Origin: Agrobacterium tumefaciens
GTDB taxonomy: Bacteria > Pseudomonadota > Alphaproteobacteria > Rhizobiales > Rhizobiaceae
Assembly: GCA_025560025.1 (NCBI GenBank)
Contig: CP048485.1
Location: 2,709,501-2,773,500 of the forward strand
Length of the DNA: 64,000 nucleotides
Direction of reading: 5' to 3'
Each line of letters begins with the position of its first letter. Position 1 is the stretch's first letter. The position numbers and the translations under genes are program-made. Shown piece after piece: positions 37,203 through 45,608 of this stretch. The notes below the pieces were generated by a model. It did no database searches, was not told where the DNA came from, and saw nothing but the letters and a program-made list of their open reading frames with translations.

Positions 37203-38426
37203 TTATCCGTTATGACGCTGGAAGACGAGCGTGGCGTTGGTGCCGCCGAAGCCGAAGGAATTGGAAAGGATGGTGTCGATCTTGGCGTTATCGATGCGGC
37301 TGCGAACGATCGGAACGCCCGCAAATTCCGGATCGAGTTCGGAAATATGCGCGCTTTCGCCGATGAAGCGTTCCTGCATCATCAACAGGCCGTAGATCGA
37401 TTCCTGAACGCCGGCAGCACCCAGCGAGTGGCCGGTGAGCGACTTGGTCGACTGGATATGCGGGATTTTGTCACCAAAGACTTCCCGGATCGCGCCGATT
37501 TCCTTGCTGTCGCCAACCGGCGTCGAGGTGCCGTGGGTATTGATGTAGTCGATATCGCCCTTGACGGTGGAAAGGGCCTGACGCATGCAGCGGATCGCGC
37601 CCTCACCGGAAGGAGCCACCATGTCGTAACCGTCCGATGTGGCGCCGTAGCCGACGATCTCGGCGTAAATCTTCGCACCACGCGCCTTGGCATGTTCCAG
37701 TTCTTCAAGAACCAGCACGCCAGCGCCGCCAGCGATGACGAAACCGTCACGGTTGACGTCATAGGCGCGCGAGGCGACGCCGGGCGTTTCGTTATATTTG
37801 GACGACATGGCACCCATGGCATCGAAGAGGTTGGACATCGACCAGTCCAGATCCTCATGGCCGCCCGCGAACATCACGTCCTGCTTGCCCCACTGGATCA
37901 TTTCGGCGGCGTTGCCGATGCAATGCGCCGAGGTCGAGCAGGCAGACGAGATGGAATAGTTGACGCCGTGAATCTTGAACCAGGTGGCAAGCGTCGCCGA
38001 GGCGGTCGAGGACATGGCCTTCGGCACGGCGAAGGGGCCGATGCGCTTCGGGCTGTTGTTCTTGAGCGTGATATCGGCTGCTTCGACGATGGTGCGGGTG
38101 GAAGGACCACCGGAGCCCATGATGATGCCGGTGCGCTCATTGCCGCTGATGTCGCTCTCTTCCAGACCGGAATCGGCGATCGCCTGCTTCATCGCGACAT
38201 GGTTCCAGGCACCGCCCTGCGACAGGAAGCGCATGGCGCGGCGGTCGACCAGTTCCGTCGGGTCGAGAGACGGCTTGCCCCAGACCTGGCATTTGAAACC
38301 GTGTTCGGCAAAATCCGGCGAAAATGAAATGCCGGATTTGGCATTGCGCAGCGATGCGGTGACTTCAGCGGCATCACCGCCGATGGAAGAAACAATACCG
38401 AGGCCGGTGACAACAACTCGTCTCAT
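37203..38426 (-). CDS. fabB: 3-oxoacyl-[acyl-carrier-protein] synthase I
   Basis: This 407-residue ketoacyl synthase has the active-site cysteine in [12 protein letters not shown] and the two histidines in [11 protein letters not shown] and [10 protein letters not shown]. The FabB rather than FabF assignment rests on sequence pattern and on coupling to fabA and fabI, the classical unsaturated fatty-acid set. It begins 76 bases after fabA. Length is normal for FabB. Confidence 0.95.
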   Translation of the reverse strand: MRRVVVTGLGIVSSIGGDAAEVTASLRNAKSGISFSPDFAEHGFKCQVWGKPSLDPTELVDRRAMRFLSQGGAWNHVAMKQAIADSGLEESDISGNERTGIIMGSGGPSTRTIVEAADITLKNNSPKRIGPFAVPKAMSSTASATLATWFKIHGVNYSISSACSTSAHCIGNAAEMIQWGKQDVMFAGGHEDLDWSMSNLFDAMGAMSSKYNETPGVASRAYDVNRDGFVIAGGAGVLVLEELEHAKARGAKIYAEIVGYGATSDGYDMVAPSGEGAIRCMRQALSTVKGDIDYINTHGTSTPVGDSKEIGAIREVFGDKIPHIQSTKSLTGHSLGAAGVQESIYGLLMMQERFIGESAHISELDPEFAGVPIVRSRIDNAKIDTILSNSFGFGGTNATLVFQRHNG

Positions 38427-38502
38427 GAAAGGGACCTTTTCTTAAGATTTCGGCTGGACGACCGAAGCCGCCCGGCTTTTGCCAGGACTTATTCCGTCTG
38501 CT

Positions 38503-39018
38503 TCAGGCGGTCTTTTCCTTCGATAGCCCTACACGAAGGTCAGTCGCTTGATAAATGGTTTCTCCATCCGCCTTCAGCCATCCGTCTGCGGTTCCAAGCA
38601 CAAGACGACCGCGCATCACGCGCTTGAAGTCGATGCCATATTGCAGGAGCTTCGTGTTCGGGCGGACCATGCCCTTGAACTTTACTTCGCCGGTCGACAG
38701 CGCCATGCCGCGGCCCTCTTCACCCAGCCAGCCGAGGAAGAAGCCGGTCAGCTGCCACATGCCGTCAAGGCCAAGGCAGCCCGGCATGATCGGGTTGCCC
38801 TGAAAGTGGCAGGGGAAATACCAGTCGTCGGGGCTCACATCATATTCGGCACGGATGAAACCCTTGTCGAAAGCGCCGCCGGTTTCGGAGATTTCGGTGA
38901 TGCGGTGAACCATGAGCATGGGGGGCAATGGAAGCTGGGCATTTCCCGGACCGAACAATTCGCCGCGACCGCAGGAAAGGATCTCCTCATAATTGTAACT
39001 TGATTGCCTCGTTGCCAT
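38503..39018 (-). CDS. fabA: 3-hydroxydecanoyl-[ACP] dehydratase/isomerase
   Basis: This 171-residue hot-dog-fold enzyme dehydrates 3-hydroxydecanoyl-ACP and isomerises the product to the cis-3 form, starting unsaturated fatty acid synthesis. [16 protein letters not shown] and the catalytic [18 protein letters not shown] are visible. ATG 39018 gives the E. coli-like N-terminus; ATG 39060 in frame would add 14 residues. It heads the fabA-fabB-fabI operon and is divergent from irr. Confidence 0.95.
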   Translation of the reverse strand: MATRQSSYNYEEILSCGRGELFGPGNAQLPLPPMLMVHRITEISETGGAFDKGFIRAEYDVSPDDWYFPCHFQGNPIMPGCLGLDGMWQLTGFFLGWLGEEGRGMALSTGEVKFKGMVRPNTKLLQYGIDFKRVMRGRLVLGTADGWLKADGETIYQATDLRVGLSKEKTA

Positions 39019-39335
39019 ACCGCTTTCACTTCCCCAATTACTGGTGTTGATTGACTTCACTAGAGCAAGTTAGGTTCAAAATGAAGCGCTGCAAGGGCAG
39101 AGGCCGCTAAGCCCCCATATCTTTGTCTTCGAACCTTCTTTGCAGAAGTCATTACCTCAATATGCCGTCCGCATACAGGAACCATCCGGCAGGAACCAGA
39201 GGAAATTTGCAGGAATGGCCGGTTTGCGGCCATTTGCGACACACGACGGCGCTGAAACTATTGAAAGCATTCGCTGCAAAAGATATATGCTAATGCAATT
39301 GGCAAGTTTCACCCCTGTGCTTGGAATGGGATTGC

Positions 39336-39755
39336 ATGGCATTTGACGCCACATTGGATATCGGAACGAGGCTGCGGCGCTCGGGGCTGCGGCCCACGCG
39401 CCAGCGCGTGGCGTTGGGCGATCTTCTTTTCGCAAAGGGCGACCGGCACCTGACGGTCGAGGAACTGCATGACGAGGCGGTCACCGCCGGCGTGCCGGTT
39501 TCTCTTGCCACAGTCTATAATACGCTGCATCAGTTCACCGAAGCCGGCCTGATCCGCGTTCTGGCTGTCGAGGGTGCGCGCACCTATTTCGATACGAACG
39601 TGTCCGACCACCACCATTTCTTTGTTGAGGGCGAGAACGAGGTTCTCGATATCCCCGTCAACAATCTCCAGATCGGCAATCTGCCTGAGGCGCCCGAAGG
39701 CATGGAAATTGCCCATGTGGACGTGGTCATCCGCCTTCGCCGCAAGCGCAGCTGA
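39336..39755 (+). CDS. irr: Iron response regulator Irr (Fur family)
   Basis: This 139-residue Fur-family protein matches Irr: LRRSGLRPTRQRVALGDLLF leads the winged helix, LATVYNTLHQFTEAGLIR is the recognition region, and SDHHHFF is the histidine-rich haem/metal site. The cysteine-containing haem motif of Bradyrhizobium Irr is absent, as in other Rhizobiaceae. Irr represses or activates iron genes under iron limitation. ATG 39321 in frame is an alternative start. It stands alone, divergent from fabA, with its own terminator. Confidence 0.88.
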   Translation: MAFDATLDIGTRLRRSGLRPTRQRVALGDLLFAKGDRHLTVEELHDEAVTAGVPVSLATVYNTLHQFTEAGLIRVLAVEGARTYFDTNVSDHHHFFVEGENEVLDIPVNNLQIGNLPEAPEGMEIAHVDVVIRLRRKRS

Positions 39756-39780
39756 GGCCTTGGCCGGAAAAATTGATTAG

Positions 39781-39808
39781 AAATGGCGCCTTCCGGGCGC
39801 CATTTTTG
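39781..39808. terminator. Terminator between irr and the convergent TRIC gene
   Basis: Perfect 10-bp arms AAATGGCGCC and GGCGCCATTT with a 5-base loop are followed by a T run. Confidence 0.85.
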
Positions 39809-39826
39809 TTTCAGGCCTTTGCCGCC

Positions 39827-40465
39827 TCATTTCAATATATCTTCCGGCCGTCTGCCGGGTTTGGCCTTGTAGGGCGGAAAGGTCCATCCGAAAATTAATG
39901 CGCCGGAGCGGACGCCAAACGCCGTCAGCACGCCAATGCCTGAGGCGACATAAAGCGGCGCGCCGAGGAAATAAGCGCCGGTGAAGATGGAAGAGCCCAA
40001 AAGGGCACAGGTGATATAGACTTCCGGGCGCAGCAGCACGGATGGCTCCCCGGCGAGAATATCACGCAGGACCCCGCCGAACGTCGCCGTCAGAACTCCG
40101 GTGACGATGGCCACGGTTGCCGAGCCGCTTGCGGCCAGCCCCTTGGCCGCTCCCATGACGCAATAGGCGGAGAGGCCGATGGCGTCGAGCCAGATCAGCA
40201 CCCGGTAACGGGATTCGAAAAGATGTGCGGTGAAGAAGAGCAGAACCGCAACTGAGACACAGACGAGAATATAGGTCGGGTTCACTACCCAGAAGACCGG
40301 CGCCCTGCCTAGCACGAGATCGCGCACCGTTCCGCCGCCGATCCCTGTCGCGGCTGCGAAAAACAGGAAGCCGATCAGGTCGAGCTGCTTGCGCGAAGCG
40401 GCCAATGCGCCGGTTGCGGCAAAGACGGCGACGCCAGCATAATCGAGAAAACCCAGCAGTGTCAT
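39827..40465 (-). CDS. TRIC-type cation channel family protein (UPF0126)
   Basis: This 212-residue membrane protein has seven hydrophobic segments arranged as two related halves, each with a glycine-rich motif: GIGGGTVRDLVLGR in the first and TFGGVLRDILAGE in the second. This is the signature of UPF0126/TRIC proteins, some of which form trimeric potassium channels. ATG 40465 follows a strong GGGGGGAA site; an upstream start would add 17 residues. It is convergent with irr. Confidence 0.88.
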   Translation of the reverse strand: MTLLGFLDYAGVAVFAATGALAASRKQLDLIGFLFFAAATGIGGGTVRDLVLGRAPVFWVVNPTYILVCVSVAVLLFFTAHLFESRYRVLIWLDAIGLSAYCVMGAAKGLAASGSATVAIVTGVLTATFGGVLRDILAGEPSVLLRPEVYITCALLGSSIFTGAYFLGAPLYVASGIGVLTAFGVRSGALIFGWTFPPYKAKPGRRPEDILK

Positions 40466-40588
40466 GAAAAGGTTCCCCCCGGAAACACGGGCTGCGAACA
40501 CGTCAGTGTCGCGCAAGCACTAAACTCTAGGCTGGCCGCCCGGATGATCGCAACATCCATAACCGAAACGGATGCAAAGGAAAATGCC

Positions 40589-41062
40589 GTGCGAATCGCT
40601 CTCGTTGCCGCTCTTCAGGCGCTGGTCCTTTTGATGTTTCCGGCGGCGCTGTCGGCACAGCAGCAGCTGGTGAACGATCCCGAGATTTATGAGAAGGACC
40701 ATTTCCGCAAGGAGTGCAAGGTTGCGGCCTTCGGCGACGATTTCGTCACGCGGCTGGATATCAATAATGACGGCCTGATGGATGCGGTCGTCAATCACGG
40801 TGTTCTGGATTGCGATGGTGAAAAAGGTCGCAGCTGCGACGACGAGGGATGCCCCTATAATTTCTACGTTCAGGTGAAAGAGGGCGGTTATCTGATGATC
40901 GCCACAGCCCGCATCTACGGCTACGATTTCATCAAGCGTTTCGGCAACATGGTCTTCGGGCTGAAGATGCACCCGCGGTATTGCGAGCGCACGGACAAGG
41001 AACCTTGCCTGATGACGGTGCGGGTGCGCGGCACGAAGTTCGTCACCATTTCGCGCAAGTAA
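40589..41062 (+). CDS. Exported protein of unknown function with a DxNxDG motif
   Basis: This 157-residue protein starts at GTG 40589, preceded by AAAGGAAAA, and has a signal peptide (RIALVAALQALVLLMFPAALSAQ). The mature part has six cysteines and the loop DINNDGLMD, which resembles calcium-binding EF-hand-like or FG-GAP-type loops. A periplasmic, disulfide-stabilised protein is inferred. I do not recognise a named family. It is divergent from the TRIC gene. Confidence 0.65.
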   Translation: MRIALVAALQALVLLMFPAALSAQQQLVNDPEIYEKDHFRKECKVAAFGDDFVTRLDINNDGLMDAVVNHGVLDCDGEKGRSCDDEGCPYNFYVQVKEGGYLMIATARIYGYDFIKRFGNMVFGLKMHPRYCERTDKEPCLMTVRVRGTKFVTISRK

Positions 41063-41089
41063 CGGCGAAGCCGGTGGCGGCAAGGGCGG

Positions 41090-41797
41090 TCACGGCACGA
41101 TGCGCCTGATTTTGACCCTCTGATTATAGCGGTGACGAAGAGAGCGCGGAATGACGAGGGTAGCAGTCGCGACGGCAAAAACCGTTGCCGCCACCACCCA
41201 CAGGGCATCCGACTGGAGTGTGGAACCCAGCACCGCGCCGCAGATCGCCCCGCATATCATGCCAAGCCACGGTACGATTTGAACACCCCAATCGAGGCTC
41301 CGCTCGCCCAGGAGAAAACGGCCGATGCCGCGGCCGAAGCGGGAAAGAGCACCGGTCACATAGGTAAGGCCGATCGGTAGCCCCTCAATATGCTCGACGG
41401 CGGCATTGACCATGCCCATGGCGAAAACGACGAGATAAAACTGCGCGAGGGCGGCCTCATTGCGCAACAGCGCTGCAATTGCCATCAGTGCCCCCACGCC
41501 CATGAGAACGGCAAAGATGCGCCGGTCGAACTTATGGGCGACCACAATGCCCCCGGCATTGCCCGCCACGAAGGCAACGATTGCGAAAAGCAGTTTCACG
41601 GCATGGGAGTATGTGCCGGCCTCCATCGAGACGGCGGCGCGCGTGGTGTTGCCGGTCATGAACGAGACGAAATCTCCGGAAATATAAAGACCCACGGCAT
41701 CCGTCATGCCGGCGATGAAGGAAATGGCGGCCACCAGCGCGATGCCGGTTCCGGTGCGTCTTGCCCTGATGATGCTGCGACGTCTTTGTCTGGTCAT
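41090..41797 (-). CDS. DUF1275 (YoaK-type) membrane protein
   Basis: This 235-residue protein has about six hydrophobic helices. ISFIAGMTDAVGLYISGDFVSFMTGNTTR is split over the first two helices and fits DUF1275, as do GLPIGLTYVTGAL and the basic tail. The role is unknown; members are predicted transporters. It is divergent from an ABC importer, and the spacer contains a GntR-type palindrome close to its own promoter side, so it may belong to the same regulon. Confidence 0.85.
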   Translation of the reverse strand: MTRQRRRSIIRARRTGTGIALVAAISFIAGMTDAVGLYISGDFVSFMTGNTTRAAVSMEAGTYSHAVKLLFAIVAFVAGNAGGIVVAHKFDRRIFAVLMGVGALMAIAALLRNEAALAQFYLVVFAMGMVNAAVEHIEGLPIGLTYVTGALSRFGRGIGRFLLGERSLDWGVQIVPWLGMICGAICGAVLGSTLQSDALWVVAATVFAVATATLVIPRSLRHRYNQRVKIRRIVP

Positions 41798-41849
41798 GGA
41801 AGGCTCGATATGAAAAGCGACGGCCGATACGCCGTACCGTGCTACCTAT

Positions 41850-41921
41850 GTCTAGAATGCCGGGAGGCCCGTTTGCAATCTTTCCTGATGCGTTACCAGT
41901 CGCGCCATTTTGTCTAGACAA
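41850..41921. promoter_or_regulatory. HutC-type (GntR) operator and a second near match
   Basis: TTGTCTAGACAA at 41910-41921 is a perfect palindrome whose core GTCTAGAC matches the HutC-subfamily consensus GTMTAKAC. A second core, GTCTAGAA, lies at 41850-41857, one base off. They sit between the divergent DUF1275 and ABC importer genes. The HutC-family regulator encoded at the end of the importer operon is the obvious candidate ligand. Confidence 0.55.
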
Positions 41922-42002
41922 GTATAAAATCCCTGCCTACCATGCCTCAAATAAAGCGATAAAAAATGTCGCACAAAAATAAATCAAAATGGGGTTCAGA
42001 TC

Positions 42003-42944
42003 ATGAAAAAAACGTGGGTTCTCGCCACAATCGCAGCGCTTGCTTCATCCGCTTCCGCCTATGCGGAAACGTCGGTGACCATTGGCATGTCCGGCTGGAC
42101 CGGCTTTGCGCCGCTGACACTTGCCAAGCAGGCGGGCATTTTTGAAAAGAACGGCCTGAGGGTCGATATCAAGAAAATTCCACAGGCCAGCCGGCATCTG
42201 GCTCTCGCTTCCGGCGACATTCAGTGTGCCGCGACCACGGTCGAGACATGGATCGCGTGGAATGCCAATGGCGTGAAATCCACCCAGATATTCCAGATGG
42301 ATAAATCGCACGGCGCCGATGGTATTGCGGTGCGCAGTGACGTTTCGAAAGTCGCGGACCTGAAGGGCAAGACGGTTGCCGCTTCCGCGCCGGGCACGTC
42401 CCCCTATTTCTTCCTTGCCTGGATACTCAAGGAAAACGGCCTCACCCTGAAGGACGTCAAGGTCGTCAACCTTGAGCCGGGACCGGCCGCGCAGGCATTT
42501 GTGGCTGGCCAGAACGATGCGGCCATGACCTATGAGCCCTATCTGTCCACCGTGCGCGCCGCCCCCGACAAGGGAAAAATCCTCGCCACGACGCTCGAAT
42601 ATCCCGCCGTTATGGATACGTTCGGTTGCACACCGGATTTCCTGAAGGCCAATCCGCAGGCGGCGAAAGCCCTGGCGGACAGCTATTTCCAGGCGCTCGA
42701 CCTCATCAAGGCCGAGCCTGAGAAGTCCTATGCGACGATGGGCGCGGATGTGAAGCAGGCAGGAGAGGCATTCGCAGCCTCGGCAAAGTTCCTCGAATGG
42801 CAGGACAAGGCCGCCAACCAGAAGTTCTTCGAGGGCGAATTCAAGACCTTCTCCGAAAAATCGGCCGATCTGCTGCTGGAAATCGGCGTGATAAAGTCGA
42901 AACCGGATCTTTCGACCCTCGCGGATACATCCTTCATCAAATAG
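42003..42944 (+). CDS. ABC transporter substrate-binding protein (NMT1/SsuA-like)
   Basis: This 313-residue periplasmic protein has a signal peptide (MKKTWVLATIAALASSASAYA) and the NMT1/SsuA pattern: GMSGWTGFAPLTLAKQAGIFEKNGL, then a VADLKGKTVAASAPGTSPYF region and FVAGQNDAAMTYEP. Family members bind sulfonates, nitrate, pyrimidines or related small solutes; the ligand here is unknown. The nearby HutC-type regulator might hint at a histidine- or urocanate-related compound, but that is weak. Two hairpins separate it from the permease. Confidence 0.88.
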   Translation: MKKTWVLATIAALASSASAYAETSVTIGMSGWTGFAPLTLAKQAGIFEKNGLRVDIKKIPQASRHLALASGDIQCAATTVETWIAWNANGVKSTQIFQMDKSHGADGIAVRSDVSKVADLKGKTVAASAPGTSPYFFLAWILKENGLTLKDVKVVNLEPGPAAQAFVAGQNDAAMTYEPYLSTVRAAPDKGKILATTLEYPAVMDTFGCTPDFLKANPQAAKALADSYFQALDLIKAEPEKSYATMGADVKQAGEAFAASAKFLEWQDKAANQKFFEGEFKTFSEKSADLLLEIGVIKSKPDLSTLADTSFIK

Positions 42945-42953
42945 CAGAAAAAA

Positions 42954-43062
42954 GGCGGCCACATTTCGGTAGGGAATGTTGCCGCCAAAGTTAAGCGAGA
43001 GCGTCGATTGTGCGTCACGAAAGGCGCAGGGCGCTGCGATGGCGCGGCGAAAATGCCGCGCC
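42954..43062 (+). other. Two intercistronic hairpins after the binding-protein gene
   Basis: The first has arms GGCGGC-C-ACATT and AATGT-T-GCCGCC (42954-42965 with 42975-42986). The second is a perfect GGCGCGGC/GCCGCGCC (43041-43048 with 43055-43062), 21 bases before the permease start. Such hairpins often protect the upstream message so that more binding protein than permease is made. Confidence 0.55.
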
Positions 43063-43083
43063 GGTTTTCCGGACAGGCGACAG

Positions 43084-43857
43084 ATGCAACCTCTTCAACC
43101 CATAAGGAACAGTACGAGGATTATCCTCGGCATCCTGTTCTTCGTGCTGTTTTTTTCCGCCTGGGGCTTTGCCACGCTGGGCGGTTTCGTGTCGCCAACC
43201 TTTCTGGCCGACCCCATTACCATGCTGAAGGATGGCATCTATCTGCTCACCGATCAGGGGTTTGCCAGCGATATCGGCATGACGATCTGGCGCGTGGTGG
43301 GCGGTTTCGTGCTGGCATCGCTCGTTGCCGTGCCGGTCGGCATCGCCATGGGGGCGTACAAACCCATTGAGGCGTTGCTCGAGCCTTTCGTCTCCTTCGC
43401 GCGCTATCTGCCGGCTTCCGCTTTCGTACCGCTCCTCATTCTCTGGGCCGGCATCGGCGAGATGCAGAAGCTGCTGGTGATCTTCATCGGCGCGGTGTTC
43501 CAGATCATCCTGATGGTGGCCGTGGCTGTCGCCGGCACGCGGCGTGATCTGGTGGAGGCGGCCTATACGCTTGGCGCGAAAGACCGGGGTGTGGTGCGCC
43601 GTGTTCTCATTCCCGCCAATGCGCCCGATATTGCCGAAATCCTCCGTCTCGTTCTCGGCTGGGCCTGGACCTACGTTATCGTTGCGGAATTGATCGGCGC
43701 CTCCTCGGGCATCGGTTATATGATCATCAACAGCCAGGCGCTGATGGCGACCGGGCAGATCATCTTCGGTATTATCGTCATCGGCATTATCGGTCTTATT
43801 TCGGACTTCGCGTTCAAATCGCTGAACCGGAAGCTTTTCGCCTGGAGGCTTGCCTGA
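43084..43857 (+). CDS. ABC transporter permease (SsuC/TauC type)
   Basis: This 257-residue protein has six hydrophobic helices and the BPD_transp_1 inner loop EAAYTLGAKDRGVVRRVLIPA, where the permease contacts the ATPase. FARYLPASAFVPLLILWAG is typical of sulfonate/nitrate-type permeases. ATG 43084 was chosen; an upstream open frame has no conserved sequence. Its stop overlaps the ATPase start by one base. Confidence 0.9.
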   Translation: MQPLQPIRNSTRIILGILFFVLFFSAWGFATLGGFVSPTFLADPITMLKDGIYLLTDQGFASDIGMTIWRVVGGFVLASLVAVPVGIAMGAYKPIEALLEPFVSFARYLPASAFVPLLILWAGIGEMQKLLVIFIGAVFQIILMVAVAVAGTRRDLVEAAYTLGAKDRGVVRRVLIPANAPDIAEILRLVLGWAWTYVIVAELIGASSGIGYMIINSQALMATGQIIFGIIVIGIIGLISDFAFKSLNRKLFAWRLA

Positions 43858-44642
43858 TGAGCGAACTCGTTATTAGGGGCGTCAGCCGCACCTTTCCGGG
43901 TGTGCAGGGCGGGCAGCCGACGCTGGCCCTCCAGCCCACCGATCTGGAAATCCCCCGCAATGATTTCGTCACAATCCTCGGCCCGTCGGGATGCGGAAAA
44001 TCGACCCTGCTGCGCATCATCGCCGGTCTCGACCGCCCGACGACGGGCGAAGTGCTGCTGTCCGGCAAAGCGGTAACGGGGCCGGGGGCGGATCGCGGCA
44101 TGGTGTTCCAGTCCTATACGCTATTTCCCTGGCTGACGATCCGCGAAAACGTCGCCTTTGGCCTGCGTGAACGCGGCGTTGCCGAGAAGGAAAAATGGGA
44201 GATCGTCGACAGCTATATCGACAAGGTCGGCCTGCGCGGTTTCGAGAACCATTGGCCGAAACAATTGTCCGGCGGCATGCAGCAAAGAACGGCCATCGCC
44301 CGTGCCTTGGCCAACGGCCCGAAAATCCTGCTGCTCGATGAACCTTTCGGCGCTCTCGACAACCAGACGCGCGGGCTGATGCAGGAATTGCTGCTCGGCA
44401 TCTGGGAGCGGGAGCAGAAGACGGTCATTTTTGTGACCCATGACATTGAGGAGGCGGTGTTCATGGCGTCGCGTGTGGTGACCATGTCCGCAAGGCCGGG
44501 TCGCATCAAGTCGATCACGCCGGTCGACCTGCCGCATCCGCGTCACTACACCGTCAAGGCCAGCCCGGAATTTTCCGAGCTGCGTGCGAAGTTGACGGAG
44601 GAAATTCGCAGTGAGGCGATTGCCGCCGCTGCCCATGGATAG
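43857..44642 (+). CDS. ABC transporter ATP-binding protein (SsuB/TauB type)
   Basis: This 261-residue ATPase has Walker A GPSGCGKST, the Q loop region MVFQSYTLFPW, signature LSGGMQQR, Walker B ILLLDEPFGALD and switch His in FVTHDIEEA. It belongs to the nitrate/sulfonate/taurine import group. It overlaps the permease gene by one base and is followed 35 bases later by a HutC-family regulator. Confidence 0.93.
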   Translation: MSELVIRGVSRTFPGVQGGQPTLALQPTDLEIPRNDFVTILGPSGCGKSTLLRIIAGLDRPTTGEVLLSGKAVTGPGADRGMVFQSYTLFPWLTIRENVAFGLRERGVAEKEKWEIVDSYIDKVGLRGFENHWPKQLSGGMQQRTAIARALANGPKILLLDEPFGALDNQTRGLMQELLLGIWEREQKTVIFVTHDIEEAVFMASRVVTMSARPGRIKSITPVDLPHPRHYTVKASPEFSELRAKLTEEIRSEAIAAAAHG

Positions 44643-44677
44643 TTGACCCATCAAAACGGGAGGATGGAAGCATCGGG

Positions 44678-45415
44678 ATGAGGAGCACAGGCGCCGATCT
44701 TCAGGAAAAATCGCTGCACGAGCGCATCCGCAATGATGTCGAGCGTCATATCATGTCGGGCGAGTGGCCGCCGGGATACCGCATTCCCTTCGAACACGAG
44801 ATGACCCGTCAATATGCCTGTTCTCGCATGACGGTGAACAAGGCTCTCGGCGAATTGGTGCAGCGCGGACTGATCGAAAGACGCCGCCGTCTCGGCACCT
44901 TCGTTCGCCAGCCCCATGCGCAATCGGCCGTTCTGGAAATTCACGATATCGAGCGGGAGGTGCAGACGCTGGGTCTGGTCTATGGTTACCGTCTCGACAA
45001 ACGACGGCTGCGCCCTGCGGGGGAAGAAGACGGCGCATCCATGGCGCTTGCCGCGGACGCCCGGGTTCTGGAACTTACCTGCACGCATTTCGCCGGCGGT
45101 ATTCCCTTTTGCCTTGAGGAACGCATCATCAATGTCACCGCCGTTCCGGAAGCGGAATCTGCCGATTTTTCGCAGATCGGCCCGGGAACCTGGCTGCTGA
45201 AGATGGTTCCATGGAGCGCTGCCGAACATCGCATCAGCGCCGTTTCCGCCGACCGTAAAAATGCGGCAGCGCTCGGCATAACCTCCGGTGCGGCATGTCT
45301 GGTCATCCATCGCCGCACCTGGCATGGGGCGGACTACGTCACCAGCGTCCGGGTGACCTATCCCGGTGACCGCCACGCCCTCGTGGCGCAATTTTCGCCC
45401 TCTCAAAACGCCTGA
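44678..45415 (+). CDS. GntR-family transcriptional regulator, HutC subfamily
   Basis: This 245-residue protein has an N-terminal GntR winged helix (LHERIRNDVERHIMSGEWPPG, EMTRQYACSRMTVNKAL, GTFVRQP) and a C-terminal UTRA effector domain with FCLEERIIN and ISAVSADRKNAAALGI. It resembles histidine-utilisation repressors (HutC). No hut catabolic genes are in the window, so hutC function is not shown. As last gene of the importer operon it probably represses that operon through GTCTAGAC at 41.9 kb. Confidence 0.85.
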   Translation: MRSTGADLQEKSLHERIRNDVERHIMSGEWPPGYRIPFEHEMTRQYACSRMTVNKALGELVQRGLIERRRRLGTFVRQPHAQSAVLEIHDIEREVQTLGLVYGYRLDKRRLRPAGEEDGASMALAADARVLELTCTHFAGGIPFCLEERIINVTAVPEAESADFSQIGPGTWLLKMVPWSAAEHRISAVSADRKNAAALGITSGAACLVIHRRTWHGADYVTSVRVTYPGDRHALVAQFSPSQNA

Positions 45416-45449
45416 GGGCGCTCCGACGGTCAATTTTTTGTAAAGAAGA

Positions 45450-45490
45450 GTTTACGGGTGGTCTTTTGACAATATAATAGTTGTCAAAAG
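45450..45490 (+). promoter_or_regulatory. Promoter of exbB-exbD-tonB with overlapping palindrome
   Basis: TTTACG (45451-45456) and TATAAT (45473-45478) are 16 bases apart and lie about 130 bases before exbB. A perfect inverted repeat CTTTTGACAA/TTGTCAAAAG (45463-45472 with 45481-45490) brackets the -10. A repressor binding here would block the promoter. An iron regulator is plausible from gene function, but the spacing does not match a motif I can name. Confidence 0.5.
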
Positions 45491-45608
45491 AACTCAGGTT
45501 TATTATCGGAACGTCAAGCTTTCACGACGGTATCCGTTCATGACCCCGGTTTTCAGGAACCGGTCAATCTGCGGATGAGTTCATCGACGGAAATCCGGGA
45601 TAAAAATT

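Noticed and set aside
44678..45415. Naming the regulator hutC
   Set aside because: Sequence fits the HutC subfamily, but no hut catabolic genes are present, and PhnF-type and other regulators share the same fold.
45463..45490. Calling the exbB palindrome a RirA box
   Set aside because: RirA sites are described as TGA-N9-TCA; here the TGA and TCA are 14 bases apart.
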